A stretch of 64,000 nt of DNA from Neorhizobium petrolearium (GTDB lineage: Bacteria; Pseudomonadota; Alphaproteobacteria; Rhizobiales; Rhizobiaceae), in assembly GCF_017873175.1 (NCBI RefSeq), contig NZ_JAGGJW010000002.1, forward strand, positions 62,001-126,000. The letters are read 5' to 3'. The notes under the pieces were generated by a model, which did not search any database, was not told where the DNA came from, and saw only the letters and a program-made list of their open reading frames with translations. Shown here one piece after another: positions 50,772-58,782 of this stretch. The position numbers were made by a program, and so were the translations under genes. The first letter of the stretch is position 1. The number at the start of each line of letters is the position of its first letter.

Positions 50772-52030
50772 ACGCTCCAATGAATGTCCAGGTGACGATG
50801 GCGGGCACACGTCGCCTTCTCAACATCAACAATTATTTCTACCGGCGCGGCGGCGCCGAGGCGGTGTTCTTCGACCATACGGCGCTTTTCGAAGAGATCG
50901 GCTGGGATGTTGTGCCCTTTGCCATGCAGCATGAAAAGAACCTGCCTTCGCCATGGTCGGACTATTTCGTATCCGAGATCGAATACGGCCGCGAGATCGG
51001 CTTGAAGGACAAGGTCGTGCAGGCCGCGAAGGTCATCTATTCTTTCGAAGCGCAGCGCAACCTGAAGCGCCTGATCGACAAGGCACGCCCTGACATCGCA
51101 CACGCGCATAACATCTATCATCATATCTCGCCGGCGATCTTCGCCACCCTGAAAGATGCCGGCATTCCGGTGGTGATGACGGCTCATGACCTGAAACTCG
51201 CCTGTCCCTCCTACAAGATGCTGCGCGACGGAGCGATTTGCGAAGACTGCAAGGGCGGCCGCATTCACAACGTCGTCGTCAACCGCTGCGTCAAGGGCTC
51301 GCTGCCGCTGAGCGCCGTGGTTTTCGCCGAGACGCTTCTCCATCGAACCCTCGGCCTCTATCGCAACAAGGTCGACCGCATCGTCGTGCCGAGCCGCTTC
51401 TATTGCGAAAAACTGATCGAATGGGGCTGGCCCGCAAAAAAGCTGGTCCATATCCCGAACTTCGTCGATGTGGATCATTTCTCCACCGACTGGACGGAGG
51501 GCGACTATTTCGTCTTTGCCGGACGCCTGGCGCCCGAGAAAGGCATCGCGACGCTGATCCGTGCCTGCGCCAGGGCGGGTCAGAAACTGGTGATCGCGGG
51601 AGCCGGACCGGAGGAAGCGGCTCTGAAGGAAATTGCGCATTCGACCGGGGCCGATGTCACCTTCGCCGGTTACCTGTCGGGCGAAAATCTCTTCCGGCTC
51701 ATCGGTCAGTCGCGCGGCCTCGTCCTGCCTTCCGAATGGTATGAGAATGCGCCGATCAGCATTCTGGAAGCCTATGCGCTCGGGCGCCCGGTCGTCGGTG
51801 CCGCAATCGGAGGCATCCCGGAAATGATCCGAGAAGGCGAGAGCGGCCTGACGGCTACCGCCGGTTCGGTGGACGGCCTGGCAGAGGCGCTTGCAGGTCT
51901 CGCCTCCCGTCCGGCCGCCGAGCGGGCGGCAATGGGACGGGCGGGCCGCGCCTGGATTGCCGCCGAATTCTCACGGGCGGCCTACCGCCGGAAAACGCTT
52001 GATCTTTACCAATCCCTTACCGGGATTTGA
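50768..52030 (+). CDS. Glycosyltransferase family 4
   Basis: This 420-aa GT-B enzyme has an N-terminal acceptor domain (NINNYFYRRGGAEAVFFDHT; a Cys-rich insertion CEDCKGGRIHN). The C-terminal donor domain has the E-x7-E region PSEWYENAPISILEAYALGR. It adds a sugar from an activated donor to the lipid-linked repeat unit. The CxxC insertion could bind metal and is a less common feature. It is coupled by ATGA overlap to the deacetylase gene. Confidence 0.9.
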   Translation: MNAPMNVQVTMAGTRRLLNINNYFYRRGGAEAVFFDHTALFEEIGWDVVPFAMQHEKNLPSPWSDYFVSEIEYGREIGLKDKVVQAAKVIYSFEAQRNLKRLIDKARPDIAHAHNIYHHISPAIFATLKDAGIPVVMTAHDLKLACPSYKMLRDGAICEDCKGGRIHNVVVNRCVKGSLPLSAVVFAETLLHRTLGLYRNKVDRIVVPSRFYCEKLIEWGWPAKKLVHIPNFVDVDHFSTDWTEGDYFVFAGRLAPEKGIATLIRACARAGQKLVIAGAGPEEAALKEIAHSTGADVTFAGYLSGENLFRLIGQSRGLVLPSEWYENAPISILEAYALGRPVVGAAIGGIPEMIREGESGLTATAGSVDGLAEALAGLASRPAAERAAMGRAGRAWIAAEFSRAAYRRKTLDLYQSLTGI

Positions 52031-52195
52031 CGGTCGCAAAAGCCGATTCCCAAAATAGGTCGAGTGTCTTCAAACTTTTCTGCCGCTTTGCTCAATAACT
52101 GCACAACTCCTTTAAAATCTTAGGGTTTTTCTTGCCGGTATAAGAAGGTTCCCTCCGTAGAACCGACGCTAGGAAATGATTTCTGGTATCGGTAG

Positions 52196-53563
52196 ATGGA
52201 CAAGAAAATCAACACGTCGAGCAAACGGCACCCGCAGTCTGCCCGGAAGCTTCCGGAGAACCTGTCGTCGCTCGAACAGATCCCTGCGCAGTTGCTGCAG
52301 GCCCAGGCTCTTCCGCGCCCCGATCCGGCCGGACAGCGCCGCATCGAACGTGTCGTCGTGGGCCAGGCACCACGCCTCTCCCCGGTCCTGCCGGACGTCG
52401 TCAGCGCTCCCGACATCCTTGTGGGGCGTGAGACCGCTCGCCAGCGCGTCATGATGCTTGGCCTCCGGGGCATCCCGAATGTGCAGGGCGGCGTCGAAAA
52501 ACATGTCGAAATGCTTGCCCAGGAACTCGTCGCACGCGGCTGGGACGTCGAAGTGCTAGGCCGCCGCCAGTATCTCGCCGAACAGAAGGGTTCGATCTGG
52601 CGCGGCATCCGCATCGCGCCGCTCTGGGCGCCAAAATCGATGCTCTTCGAGGCCTTCGCCCATACGCTCATCGGTGTCCTCCATGCCGCCGTCCGCCGTC
52701 CTGACATCCTGCATATCCACGCGGTCGGCCCCGGCCTGCTGACCCCGCTGGCGCGTCTTTTCGGACTGAAGGTGGTGATGACCCATCACGGCTACGATTA
52801 CGACCGCGAGAAATGGAGCCCGACGGCAAAACGGGTGCTGAAGCTCGGCGAGCGGCTGGCCATGCGCTTCGCGAACGCCAGGATCGCCGTCTCGCGCGAT
52901 GTGGCGGAGACGATGAAGCGTCGGTACGGCGCAAAGGTTGCCCATGTCCCGAACGGCGTGACGGTGAGGCCAAGCCTCGTCGGCAAGGCCACGCTCGACC
53001 GGTTCGGCCTACAGCGTCGCCGCTACATCGTCATGGTCGCCCGCTTCGTGCCCGAAAAGCGCCAGACCGACCTGATCGCCGCATTCGGGAAGCTGAAGCA
53101 GACAGACTGGCAGCTGGTCCTGGTTGGCGGCGCCGATCATCGGGGCACGACCTATGCAAAGGAGATCGAGGAGATGGCGGCACGCGTTCCAAACGTCGTG
53201 CTGACTGGCTTCCAGAGCGGCGAAGAGCTGGCCGCACTGTTCTCGCAGGCAGGGCTCTTCGTCCTGCCGTCGATTCACGAAGGCATGCCCATTTCACTCC
53301 TCGAAGCCATGGGTTACGGCCTGCCGGTGCTGGCAAGCGATATCGTCGCCAATCACGAGGTGGAGCTGCCGCCGGAAGATTATTTCCCCGCCGGGAATGT
53401 CGACGCCCTTGCCGAGGCTCTGGCACGCAAGATCGCCGAGCCCTTCGGTCACCAGACTGCCCTGTCGCGTATTCGGGAAATGGAACGGACCTATGCCTGG
53501 CCTTCCATCACCCGCAGCACGCTGGAGGTCTACCAGTCCGTGGCATCCACTGGGAAAAAATAA
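52196..53563 (+). CDS. Glycosyltransferase family 4 with a long N-terminal extension
   Basis: This 455-aa protein has a GT4 core that begins around residue 85 (VMMLGLRGIPNVQGGVEKHV) and contains PSIHEGMPISLLEAMGYGLP. The first ~84 residues are Pro/Ser/Arg-rich and look disordered. Either they are a real extension or the start is near 52449, where an ATG-ATG pair occurs without a clear ribosome site. It is preceded by a 165-nt gap (52031-52195) with AT-rich stretches that may hold a promoter; I see no strong motif there. Probable role: addition of one sugar to the repeat unit. Confidence 0.87.
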   Translation: MDKKINTSSKRHPQSARKLPENLSSLEQIPAQLLQAQALPRPDPAGQRRIERVVVGQAPRLSPVLPDVVSAPDILVGRETARQRVMMLGLRGIPNVQGGVEKHVEMLAQELVARGWDVEVLGRRQYLAEQKGSIWRGIRIAPLWAPKSMLFEAFAHTLIGVLHAAVRRPDILHIHAVGPGLLTPLARLFGLKVVMTHHGYDYDREKWSPTAKRVLKLGERLAMRFANARIAVSRDVAETMKRRYGAKVAHVPNGVTVRPSLVGKATLDRFGLQRRRYIVMVARFVPEKRQTDLIAAFGKLKQTDWQLVLVGGADHRGTTYAKEIEEMAARVPNVVLTGFQSGEELAALFSQAGLFVLPSIHEGMPISLLEAMGYGLPVLASDIVANHEVELPPEDYFPAGNVDALAEALARKIAEPFGHQTALSRIREMERTYAWPSITRSTLEVYQSVASTGKK

Positions 53564-53573
53564 AGGAGCGACC

Positions 53574-54641
53574 GTGAGCGTATCGGTCATCATCAAGACG
53601 CTGAACGAGGAAAAACGGATCGCCCGCACGATCGAATTCGCGCTGGCAGGCCTGCCTGGCGGTCGCGGCGAGGTGATCGTCGCCGACAGCGGCTCGTCGG
53701 ACGCCACCATCGAAATCGCATCGCGTTATCCGGTCCGCATCGTCCAGATCGAAAATCCGGCACGTCCGAGCTGCGGCATCGGCCCCCAGCTCGGCTTCCA
53801 GTATGCGCGGCACGATTTCATCTGCCTGATCGACGGCGACATGGATCTCGATCCCGAGTTCATCCCCGAGGCGCTTGCCTATCTCGACCGTTATCCAAAA
53901 GCCGGCGGCGTGACGGGCCATGTCGAGGAAATGATGCTCGACAATCTGGAATATACGCGCCGCGTCCAGCGCAATGCGCCGGAAAATCGCGCCGGCGCCA
54001 TCGACCGGATGAACGGCGGCGGGCTTTATCGTCGTGCTGCGGTCGAGAGCATCGGCTACCTGACGGACAGGAACCTGCACGGATACGAGGAGTTCGACCT
54101 TGGCATCCGGCTTCGCCATGCGGGCTGGAGCCTCTTCCGCCTCGACCGCCGCTTCGTCCGACACTACGGCCACAACGTCAATTCCTATCGCCTGCTCGTC
54201 CGCCGCTGGAAAACGAAATATCTCTTCGGCATCGGCGAATTGCTGCGTGCCTCGTTCGGAAAGCCCTATTTTGCCCGGCTGTTGACGGAATTGCCGGAGC
54301 TCCGGCTCTGGGCACTGGTATCGGCCTGGATCCTCCTTTCGCTCGGATTGCTGATCGCCATCCCCGACAAGCTCCTTGCGCTGGAATCGGTGCTCGGTAT
54401 TTTCGCGGCCGTCGTTGCGCTGATGTCGTGGCGGAAGGGTAGTTTCAAGCTCGGACTTTATACGGTAGTCGCCTGGCTGTTCCACACAATGGCGGTGCCC
54501 TTCGGCTTTTTCGCCCCGCGGCGCGATCCCGGCGGATGGGTGGAGAGCCGGGAGATCGGAGACGGAAATGAAAAGACTGGTCCGCATCCTGGCAGCGGCG
54601 CTCGCGCTCACGATTTCGACCAGCCCAGCCTGGCCGGCTGA
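53574..54641 (+). CDS. Glycosyltransferase family 2 with C-terminal membrane helices
   Basis: This 355-aa GT-A enzyme has SVSVIIKTLNEEKRIARTIE, the ADSGSSDATIE motif and the DGDMDL metal site. Three hydrophobic helices follow (LWALVSAWILLSLGLLIAIP, LGIFAAVVALMSW, LGLYTVVAWLFHTMAVPFGF). GTG 53574 has AAAGGAG 5 nt upstream; the longer open frame upstream is not supported. It overlaps the glycoside hydrolase gene by 74 nt. Confidence 0.87.
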   Translation: MSVSVIIKTLNEEKRIARTIEFALAGLPGGRGEVIVADSGSSDATIEIASRYPVRIVQIENPARPSCGIGPQLGFQYARHDFICLIDGDMDLDPEFIPEALAYLDRYPKAGGVTGHVEEMMLDNLEYTRRVQRNAPENRAGAIDRMNGGGLYRRAAVESIGYLTDRNLHGYEEFDLGIRLRHAGWSLFRLDRRFVRHYGHNVNSYRLLVRRWKTKYLFGIGELLRASFGKPYFARLLTELPELRLWALVSAWILLSLGLLIAIPDKLLALESVLGIFAAVVALMSWRKGSFKLGLYTVVAWLFHTMAVPFGFFAPRRDPGGWVESREIGDGNEKTGPHPGSGARAHDFDQPSLAG

Positions 54642-56736
54642 CTGGCTTCCGGTCCGGGAGATTTCGCTTACCATCGCTCCCGGCAGCCCGCTCGATTTTT
54701 CCGGCGTCCTTCCGAATGGCCCTATTGACGGGGATAGCCGGCTTGTCGCCGGAACGAACGGCCATCTGGCAAAAGCCGGCCCGCCGGACAGGCCGGCCCG
54801 CCTGTTCTGCGCCTCGCTCGCGTGGAGTCCGGCATCCGGCGGCTTTCCGAACCACGCGGACGCGGATGTCTATGCCAGACAGCTCGCCATGCATGGCTAC
54901 AACATCGCTCGCTTCCATTTCATCGACGGAAGCCTGATGTTCGACCGGCAAAGGGACTTCGACTTTGATCCGGAAATCCTCGATCGCATCCACTACCTGA
55001 TGGCTGCGCTGAAGAGGAACGGCATCTACTGGATGGTCGACGGGCTCACCTCCTGGCGCGGCGGTTATGGCGGTCATGACGACCGGTGGGCGCCCTCCGA
55101 AGGTCTCAAGCTCGAAGTCAACTATCAGGACAGGGCCTTCGCCCACTGGAAAAGGCTGGTCACGGATTTCCTCACCCGGGTCAATCCCTACACCGGCATC
55201 GCCCCGATCCGCGACGACGCGCTCGCCATGGTGATCCTCGTCAACGAAAACAGCATGGAATTCGAGACGGTTGTCCACGACCGGGCAGGCCGCCCCTACC
55301 CGGACAGCCTGCGCCAACCATTCAACATCTGGCTGCGCGAACGCTACGGCTCGACCCAGGCGCTCAGGGCCGCATGGCCGGACCTTCGGGCGAACGAACG
55401 GCTGGAAAATGCCTCGGTGCGCCTGCCCGTCGAACGTTATGCCGATAGTCCGCGCCTGCGCGATCTGCAGGCATTTTTCGTTGACACCGAAAAGGGCGCC
55501 GTTGCCCGCATGACCAGGGTCATGCGGGACCTCGGTTATCGCGGCCTCGTCAGCGATTACAACAACTGGCCAACGGTGCAGACCGGGCTCACCCGCCAGA
55601 ACCTCGAAGCCGTCACCATGAACACCTACCAGGACGGCGTGATGAGCTATGAGCCCGGAGCGAAGATCAAGAACGAAAGCTCGCTCGCCGATGCCGGCTC
55701 CTACATGCGCATGGCCGCTGCAAGCCGCTGGCTCGGCAAGCCTTTCGGCATCACGGAATACGATCATCTCTTCTGGAACCGGTATCGCTACGAGGCCGGC
55801 CTCGTGATGCCCGCCTATGCAGCCTTGCAGGGCTGGGACATGCTCTGCCGCCACGGGCACGGACCGATCGCCCTGCAATACGGCGAGCCCTTTCCTCACA
55901 AGCGCGCCATGCTGCCCTATGCGATCGCGCTCGATCCGGTCGCCCGCGCCGGTGAAACGCTCGCCGCCCTCCTCTTCCGGCGCGGCGATGTCTCCGTCTC
56001 ACGCAACACCTTTCCCTTCCTTGTCCGCGGCGAGGAGGACCTGACGGATGACATGCAGGCGGCCGAGCCTGACGCCCTGACCGTGCTGTCGCTCGTCTCC
56101 CGCATCGGCCTCAGACGATCGGACGGATTGCGTGAGCCGCTTGCGGTCAACCAGCCGCGCGGCGAGGCAGACGCCGGCAAGCTGCTGGCCGCAATGAAGA
56201 CCGCAGGCCTGCTACCGGAAAACAATCGCAGCGACCCGGCCCGGGGCATCTTCCAGAGCGATACCGGAGAACTACTCCTCGACAGGGATAAGCGCAGTCT
56301 GACGCTATCAACGCCGCGCACGGAAGCCGCCGCCTTCGCGGCGCTGGATGGCCCGATCGATCTCGGAACGATCCGCATCGAACGCGGGGACGGCGACGCG
56401 CTTTTTGCGGCCTCGGCGCTCGATGGGGCCGCATCTCTGGCGACGGCGAAGCGCATGCTGCTGATCTTCGCCACCGACGCCCGCAACACCAACATGCGGC
56501 TCCAGGATCGAGAGGAAAATGTGATCGAGGATTTCGGCACCTTGCCGGTCTTGATCCGCAAGGGCACGCTTTCGCTTGAATTCAAGCATCGAACCGGTCG
56601 CTGGCGGCTCTCGCCGGTCGGACTGGACGGCGTCGTGCACGCGCCGCTCGAAAGCGGCAATGGACCGCTGCGCTTCGACCTCGACAACGACACGCCGGCT
56701 GGCCCCGCCACATTCTTCCTGCTCGAAACAGACTGA
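54568..56736 (+). CDS. Secreted (clan GH-A-like) glycoside hydrolase
   Basis: This 722-aa protein has a signal peptide (RLVRILAAALALTISTSPAW). The TIM-barrel domain (~70-440) contains a candidate acid/base Glu in VNENSMEFE and nucleophile Glu in GITEYDHLFWNR. The C-terminal half is beta-rich. The pair of Glu motifs fits clan GH-A, but I cannot name a family. In polysaccharide clusters such enzymes trim the polymer or set its length in the periplasm. Its 5' end is inside the GT2 gene (74-nt overlap). Confidence 0.75.
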   Translation: MKRLVRILAAALALTISTSPAWPADWLPVREISLTIAPGSPLDFSGVLPNGPIDGDSRLVAGTNGHLAKAGPPDRPARLFCASLAWSPASGGFPNHADADVYARQLAMHGYNIARFHFIDGSLMFDRQRDFDFDPEILDRIHYLMAALKRNGIYWMVDGLTSWRGGYGGHDDRWAPSEGLKLEVNYQDRAFAHWKRLVTDFLTRVNPYTGIAPIRDDALAMVILVNENSMEFETVVHDRAGRPYPDSLRQPFNIWLRERYGSTQALRAAWPDLRANERLENASVRLPVERYADSPRLRDLQAFFVDTEKGAVARMTRVMRDLGYRGLVSDYNNWPTVQTGLTRQNLEAVTMNTYQDGVMSYEPGAKIKNESSLADAGSYMRMAAASRWLGKPFGITEYDHLFWNRYRYEAGLVMPAYAALQGWDMLCRHGHGPIALQYGEPFPHKRAMLPYAIALDPVARAGETLAALLFRRGDVSVSRNTFPFLVRGEEDLTDDMQAAEPDALTVLSLVSRIGLRRSDGLREPLAVNQPRGEADAGKLLAAMKTAGLLPENNRSDPARGIFQSDTGELLLDRDKRSLTLSTPRTEAAAFAALDGPIDLGTIRIERGDGDALFAASALDGAASLATAKRMLLIFATDARNTNMRLQDREENVIEDFGTLPVLIRKGTLSLEFKHRTGRWRLSPVGLDGVVHAPLESGNGPLRFDLDNDTPAGPATFFLLETD

Positions 56737-57074
56737 TCGTTCGGGCGCGGACCTGGGATGTCTTTCCAGAGAACATAGCCCTCCAACCCGACCAAGACCA
56801 AGCATTCGCGGAAACGCGGACCGGGTAGCAAAGCCGTGCAGACAGAGCAGTTTTACGGTCACGAGGCACACCATCTGGACGAGTAGAAAGCACGCGCATT
56901 CACGAGCGGGTGAAAACGGAACAAAACCACCCGCTCCAGACCGATCCGTCTTCGTTCTTCGCTTGCAAAGGGTAGGAGAAAGAGTCATCTTTCGGGCATC
57001 GCCAGCTATGGATAAGGGCAGCGGCGACTGGAAGACAGGAGCGCTTTCGCCCCCAGATAGTGGAGGCTGAAAAG
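56737..57074. other. Intergenic region after the polysaccharide cluster
   Basis: These 338 bases hold no supported gene. I saw no terminator hairpin, repeat or EcfG box, apart from the ribosome site GGAGG (57062-57066) of the gene at 57075. Confidence 0.4.
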
Positions 57075-57287
57075 ATGAATCCGGCAGTTCTGACAAGTAC
57101 TTTCGAACCGAATGAACTTGCATTTCTCAAACGTCTTTTTGACGGTCTCTGCGCCGAGCGCGGGCTGACCGGTGGAAGCCTTGCCGCCAACGACCTTGCA
57201 GCACGGATCATCCAGCTTTACCAGCAGGGCGTGCGGGATGAAAAAGACCTGCAAATCCAGTTGGATTGCGGAGCTTTGAGAAACTGA
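57075..57287 (+). CDS. Conserved hypothetical small protein
   Basis: This 70-aa helical protein includes FEPNELAFLKRLFDGLCAER, then AANDLAARIIQLYQQGVRDE. The pattern resembles short alphaproteobacterial proteins of unknown role that carry helical L-x-x-x-L periodicity. ATG 57075 has GGAGG 8 nt upstream. It has no signal or membrane segment. I do not recognise a function. Confidence 0.65.
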   Translation: MNPAVLTSTFEPNELAFLKRLFDGLCAERGLTGGSLAANDLAARIIQLYQQGVRDEKDLQIQLDCGALRN

Positions 57288-57425
57288 CATCGCGGCTGGG
57301 AGAGTTGGAGCGCTGGGCCGGGTAGAGTCAGGACATCCTGCTCGGGTTTCCTCCCGCATCAGCTTTGCTTCGGCTAAGAGGACTCTCTTAAAAAGGTCTC
57401 ATCATCCATTATGGCCGGTCAAAGG

Positions 57426-57938
57426 CTATCTCTTGGCCATAAGGTCGCGTTCGTCCCGCATCAGAAATATGCGAGTGATCGGATCGAGATTGGCTTCCAG
57501 CCAGTCTGCCATGGCAATTTCTTCCGCGAGGATGCGCTCGAAGACGGCTTTCGCCTCCATCTCTTCGAGTTCGTCGGCTGCAGCAATCAACACGCGATAG
57601 CTGGCTATTTCCAGATGCTCGAACGCATAGCTCGTCATCGCTCCCCTGACGACCTCGTCGCTGGTAAGCATGCCGCCGACACCCTGGGCCTTCGCGGCAA
57701 GCTTCGCCGCCATGTCCTTGAGCGTCGCTGCGCCGGTCCAACCCGATAGATGGTCAAGCAGGTCCTTCAAGGCCTGCGCATGCGCCTCCGTTTCATGAAG
57801 ATGCTGGACGATCCTGGCCTTGAGGTCGGGGTAGCTCTCTATCCGGCGCGATTGGTCGGTCAGCATGGTGACCGCCTGTTCCTCCATAGCATGGGCCGCG
57901 CGAAGCCATGCCAGGAAATTGTCTCGAGCATGTGCCAT
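57426..57938 (-). CDS. Ferritin-like protein, DUF892-type (second copy)
   Basis: This 170-aa four-helix protein is related to the gene at 11429 (AHARDNFLAWLRAAHAMEEQ at the start, H-E-T-E motif in HLHETEAHAQALKDLLDHLS, and AFEHLEIASYRVLIAAADEL). ATG 57938 is preferred because GAGGA lies 7 nt upstream; the frame extends further 5' without support. I did not find an EcfG box directly upstream. The gap 57939-58255 holds only the possible mini-ORF and the promoter at 58205. Confidence 0.8.
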   Translation of the reverse strand: MAHARDNFLAWLRAAHAMEEQAVTMLTDQSRRIESYPDLKARIVQHLHETEAHAQALKDLLDHLSGWTGAATLKDMAAKLAAKAQGVGGMLTSDEVVRGAMTSYAFEHLEIASYRVLIAAADELEEMEAKAVFERILAEEIAMADWLEANLDPITRIFLMRDERDLMAKR

Positions 57939-58060
57939 TCCCATTTCCTCGCAAAACCGGTTTCCCGCTCGGCAGACGGATGGCAAGCAGTTTACTAGCC
58001 ATAAGGGCAAGATCATGACACGGACAACCGGAACGAACTCAAATCCTCGGAGCCAATATT

Positions 58061-58162
58061 TTGGTGCTGCTGTTGCTGGCGGCCGGGCATTACCTCAGCG
58101 GCATATCGAACGACACGGCACAGGGAAGCGACCCCACAAGCACCGGCTCCACGAACCGATAG
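58061..58162 (+). CDS. Possible 33-aa hydrophobic peptide (no ATG)
   Basis: The frame has a hydrophobic start (VLLLLAAGHYLSGISND) and a polar Thr/Ser tail, a shape seen in short rhizobial membrane peptides. The only initiator candidate is TTG 58061, with CGGAG 8 nt upstream. It may be a decayed gene or a chance frame. I include it as a weak call. Confidence 0.25.
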   Translation: MVLLLLAAGHYLSGISNDTAQGSDPTSTGSTNR

Positions 58163-58204
58163 GGACTGTTGGATGTTGACGGTTTCCGGAACGGTGATTT
58201 GCGA

Positions 58205-58229
58205 GGAACAATCACCATGCCGGACGGTT
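58205..58229 (+). promoter_or_regulatory. EcfG-type promoter of the 58256 gene
   Basis: GGAAC (58205-58209), 16 nt, GGTT (58226-58229), fitting GGAAC-N18-TT, 27 nt before the start codon. Confidence 0.6.
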
Positions 58230-58255
58230 GTGGCTGAGTAACAGGGAGTATTCTT

Positions 58256-58438
58256 ATGATGCCTGATCCTCGCGAACCCAGCGAACAGCCGCCAATGCCG
58301 GCGCCTGTCTGGACCCCGGAGCCTCCGATCGAGGAACCGGAACCGGATCGTCTGCCGGATGAGGTGCCGGTGCCCAATCCTGATGAGAATCCCAACCCGC
58401 CAGCCCACATGCCGCCGGGCAACCCAACCGCACATTAA
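58256..58438 (+). CDS. Small Pro-rich protein
   Basis: This 60-aa protein is about one-third Pro, with acidic residues (MPAPVWTPEPPIEEPEPDRL). It has no signal peptide or membrane helix and is likely disordered. The start ATG 58256 (or 58259) has GGGAG 8 nt upstream. It is driven by an EcfG-type promoter and probably cotranscribed with the next small gene. Confidence 0.65.
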   Translation: MMPDPREPSEQPPMPAPVWTPEPPIEEPEPDRLPDEVPVPNPDENPNPPAHMPPGNPTAH

Positions 58439-58473
58439 AGCGATACCGGCGCAAGCGCGCCGGGAGGGCAACT

Positions 58474-58677
58474 ATGGATATCCATCGCCATACGCACTTG
58501 GACCACAGGCAGATACCACAAAAAGACAGCAGGACATCGGTGACGTCCGGGCTCTGGAAGCTGCTTGTCGCGGCAGTCCTCATCCTTCTCTCCTTGGTCG
58601 CCTCCATGGAAATTTTTGGAGACACGGGCGGTGATTTCGTCGCGCCGAACCCACCGCAGCAAACCGAAGGCGAATAG
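58474..58677 (+). CDS. Small single-span membrane protein
   Basis: This 67-aa protein has a His/Arg-rich N-terminus and one helix (WKLLVAAVLILLSLVASMEI), then an acidic, Pro-containing tail. ATG 58474 has GGGAGGG ~6 nt upstream. Position suggests the same transcript as the Pro-rich gene. Function unknown. Confidence 0.65.
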   Translation: MDIHRHTHLDHRQIPQKDSRTSVTSGLWKLLVAAVLILLSLVASMEIFGDTGGDFVAPNPPQQTEGE

Positions 58678-58725
58678 TTGCCGGCCCCCGCCCTCCGCTC
58701 TCTCCCGGAGCGGGATTGGCCTTCG

Positions 58726-58751
58726 GGAACAAAGGATAAAATTCACACGTT
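58726..58751 (+). promoter_or_regulatory. EcfG-type promoter of the PLD gene (exact match)
   Basis: GGAAC (58726-58730), 17 nt, CGTT (58748-58751): exact consensus. It rules out translation starts upstream of about 58758. Confidence 0.75.
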
Positions 58752-58782
58752 TCCTTATCAATTACACGACGAGGTGGTTGAG

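Noticed and set aside
58678..58782. TTG start for the PLD gene at 58678
   Set aside because: The exact EcfG promoter at 58726-58751 lies inside it, so the extra 35 codons are not in the mRNA.
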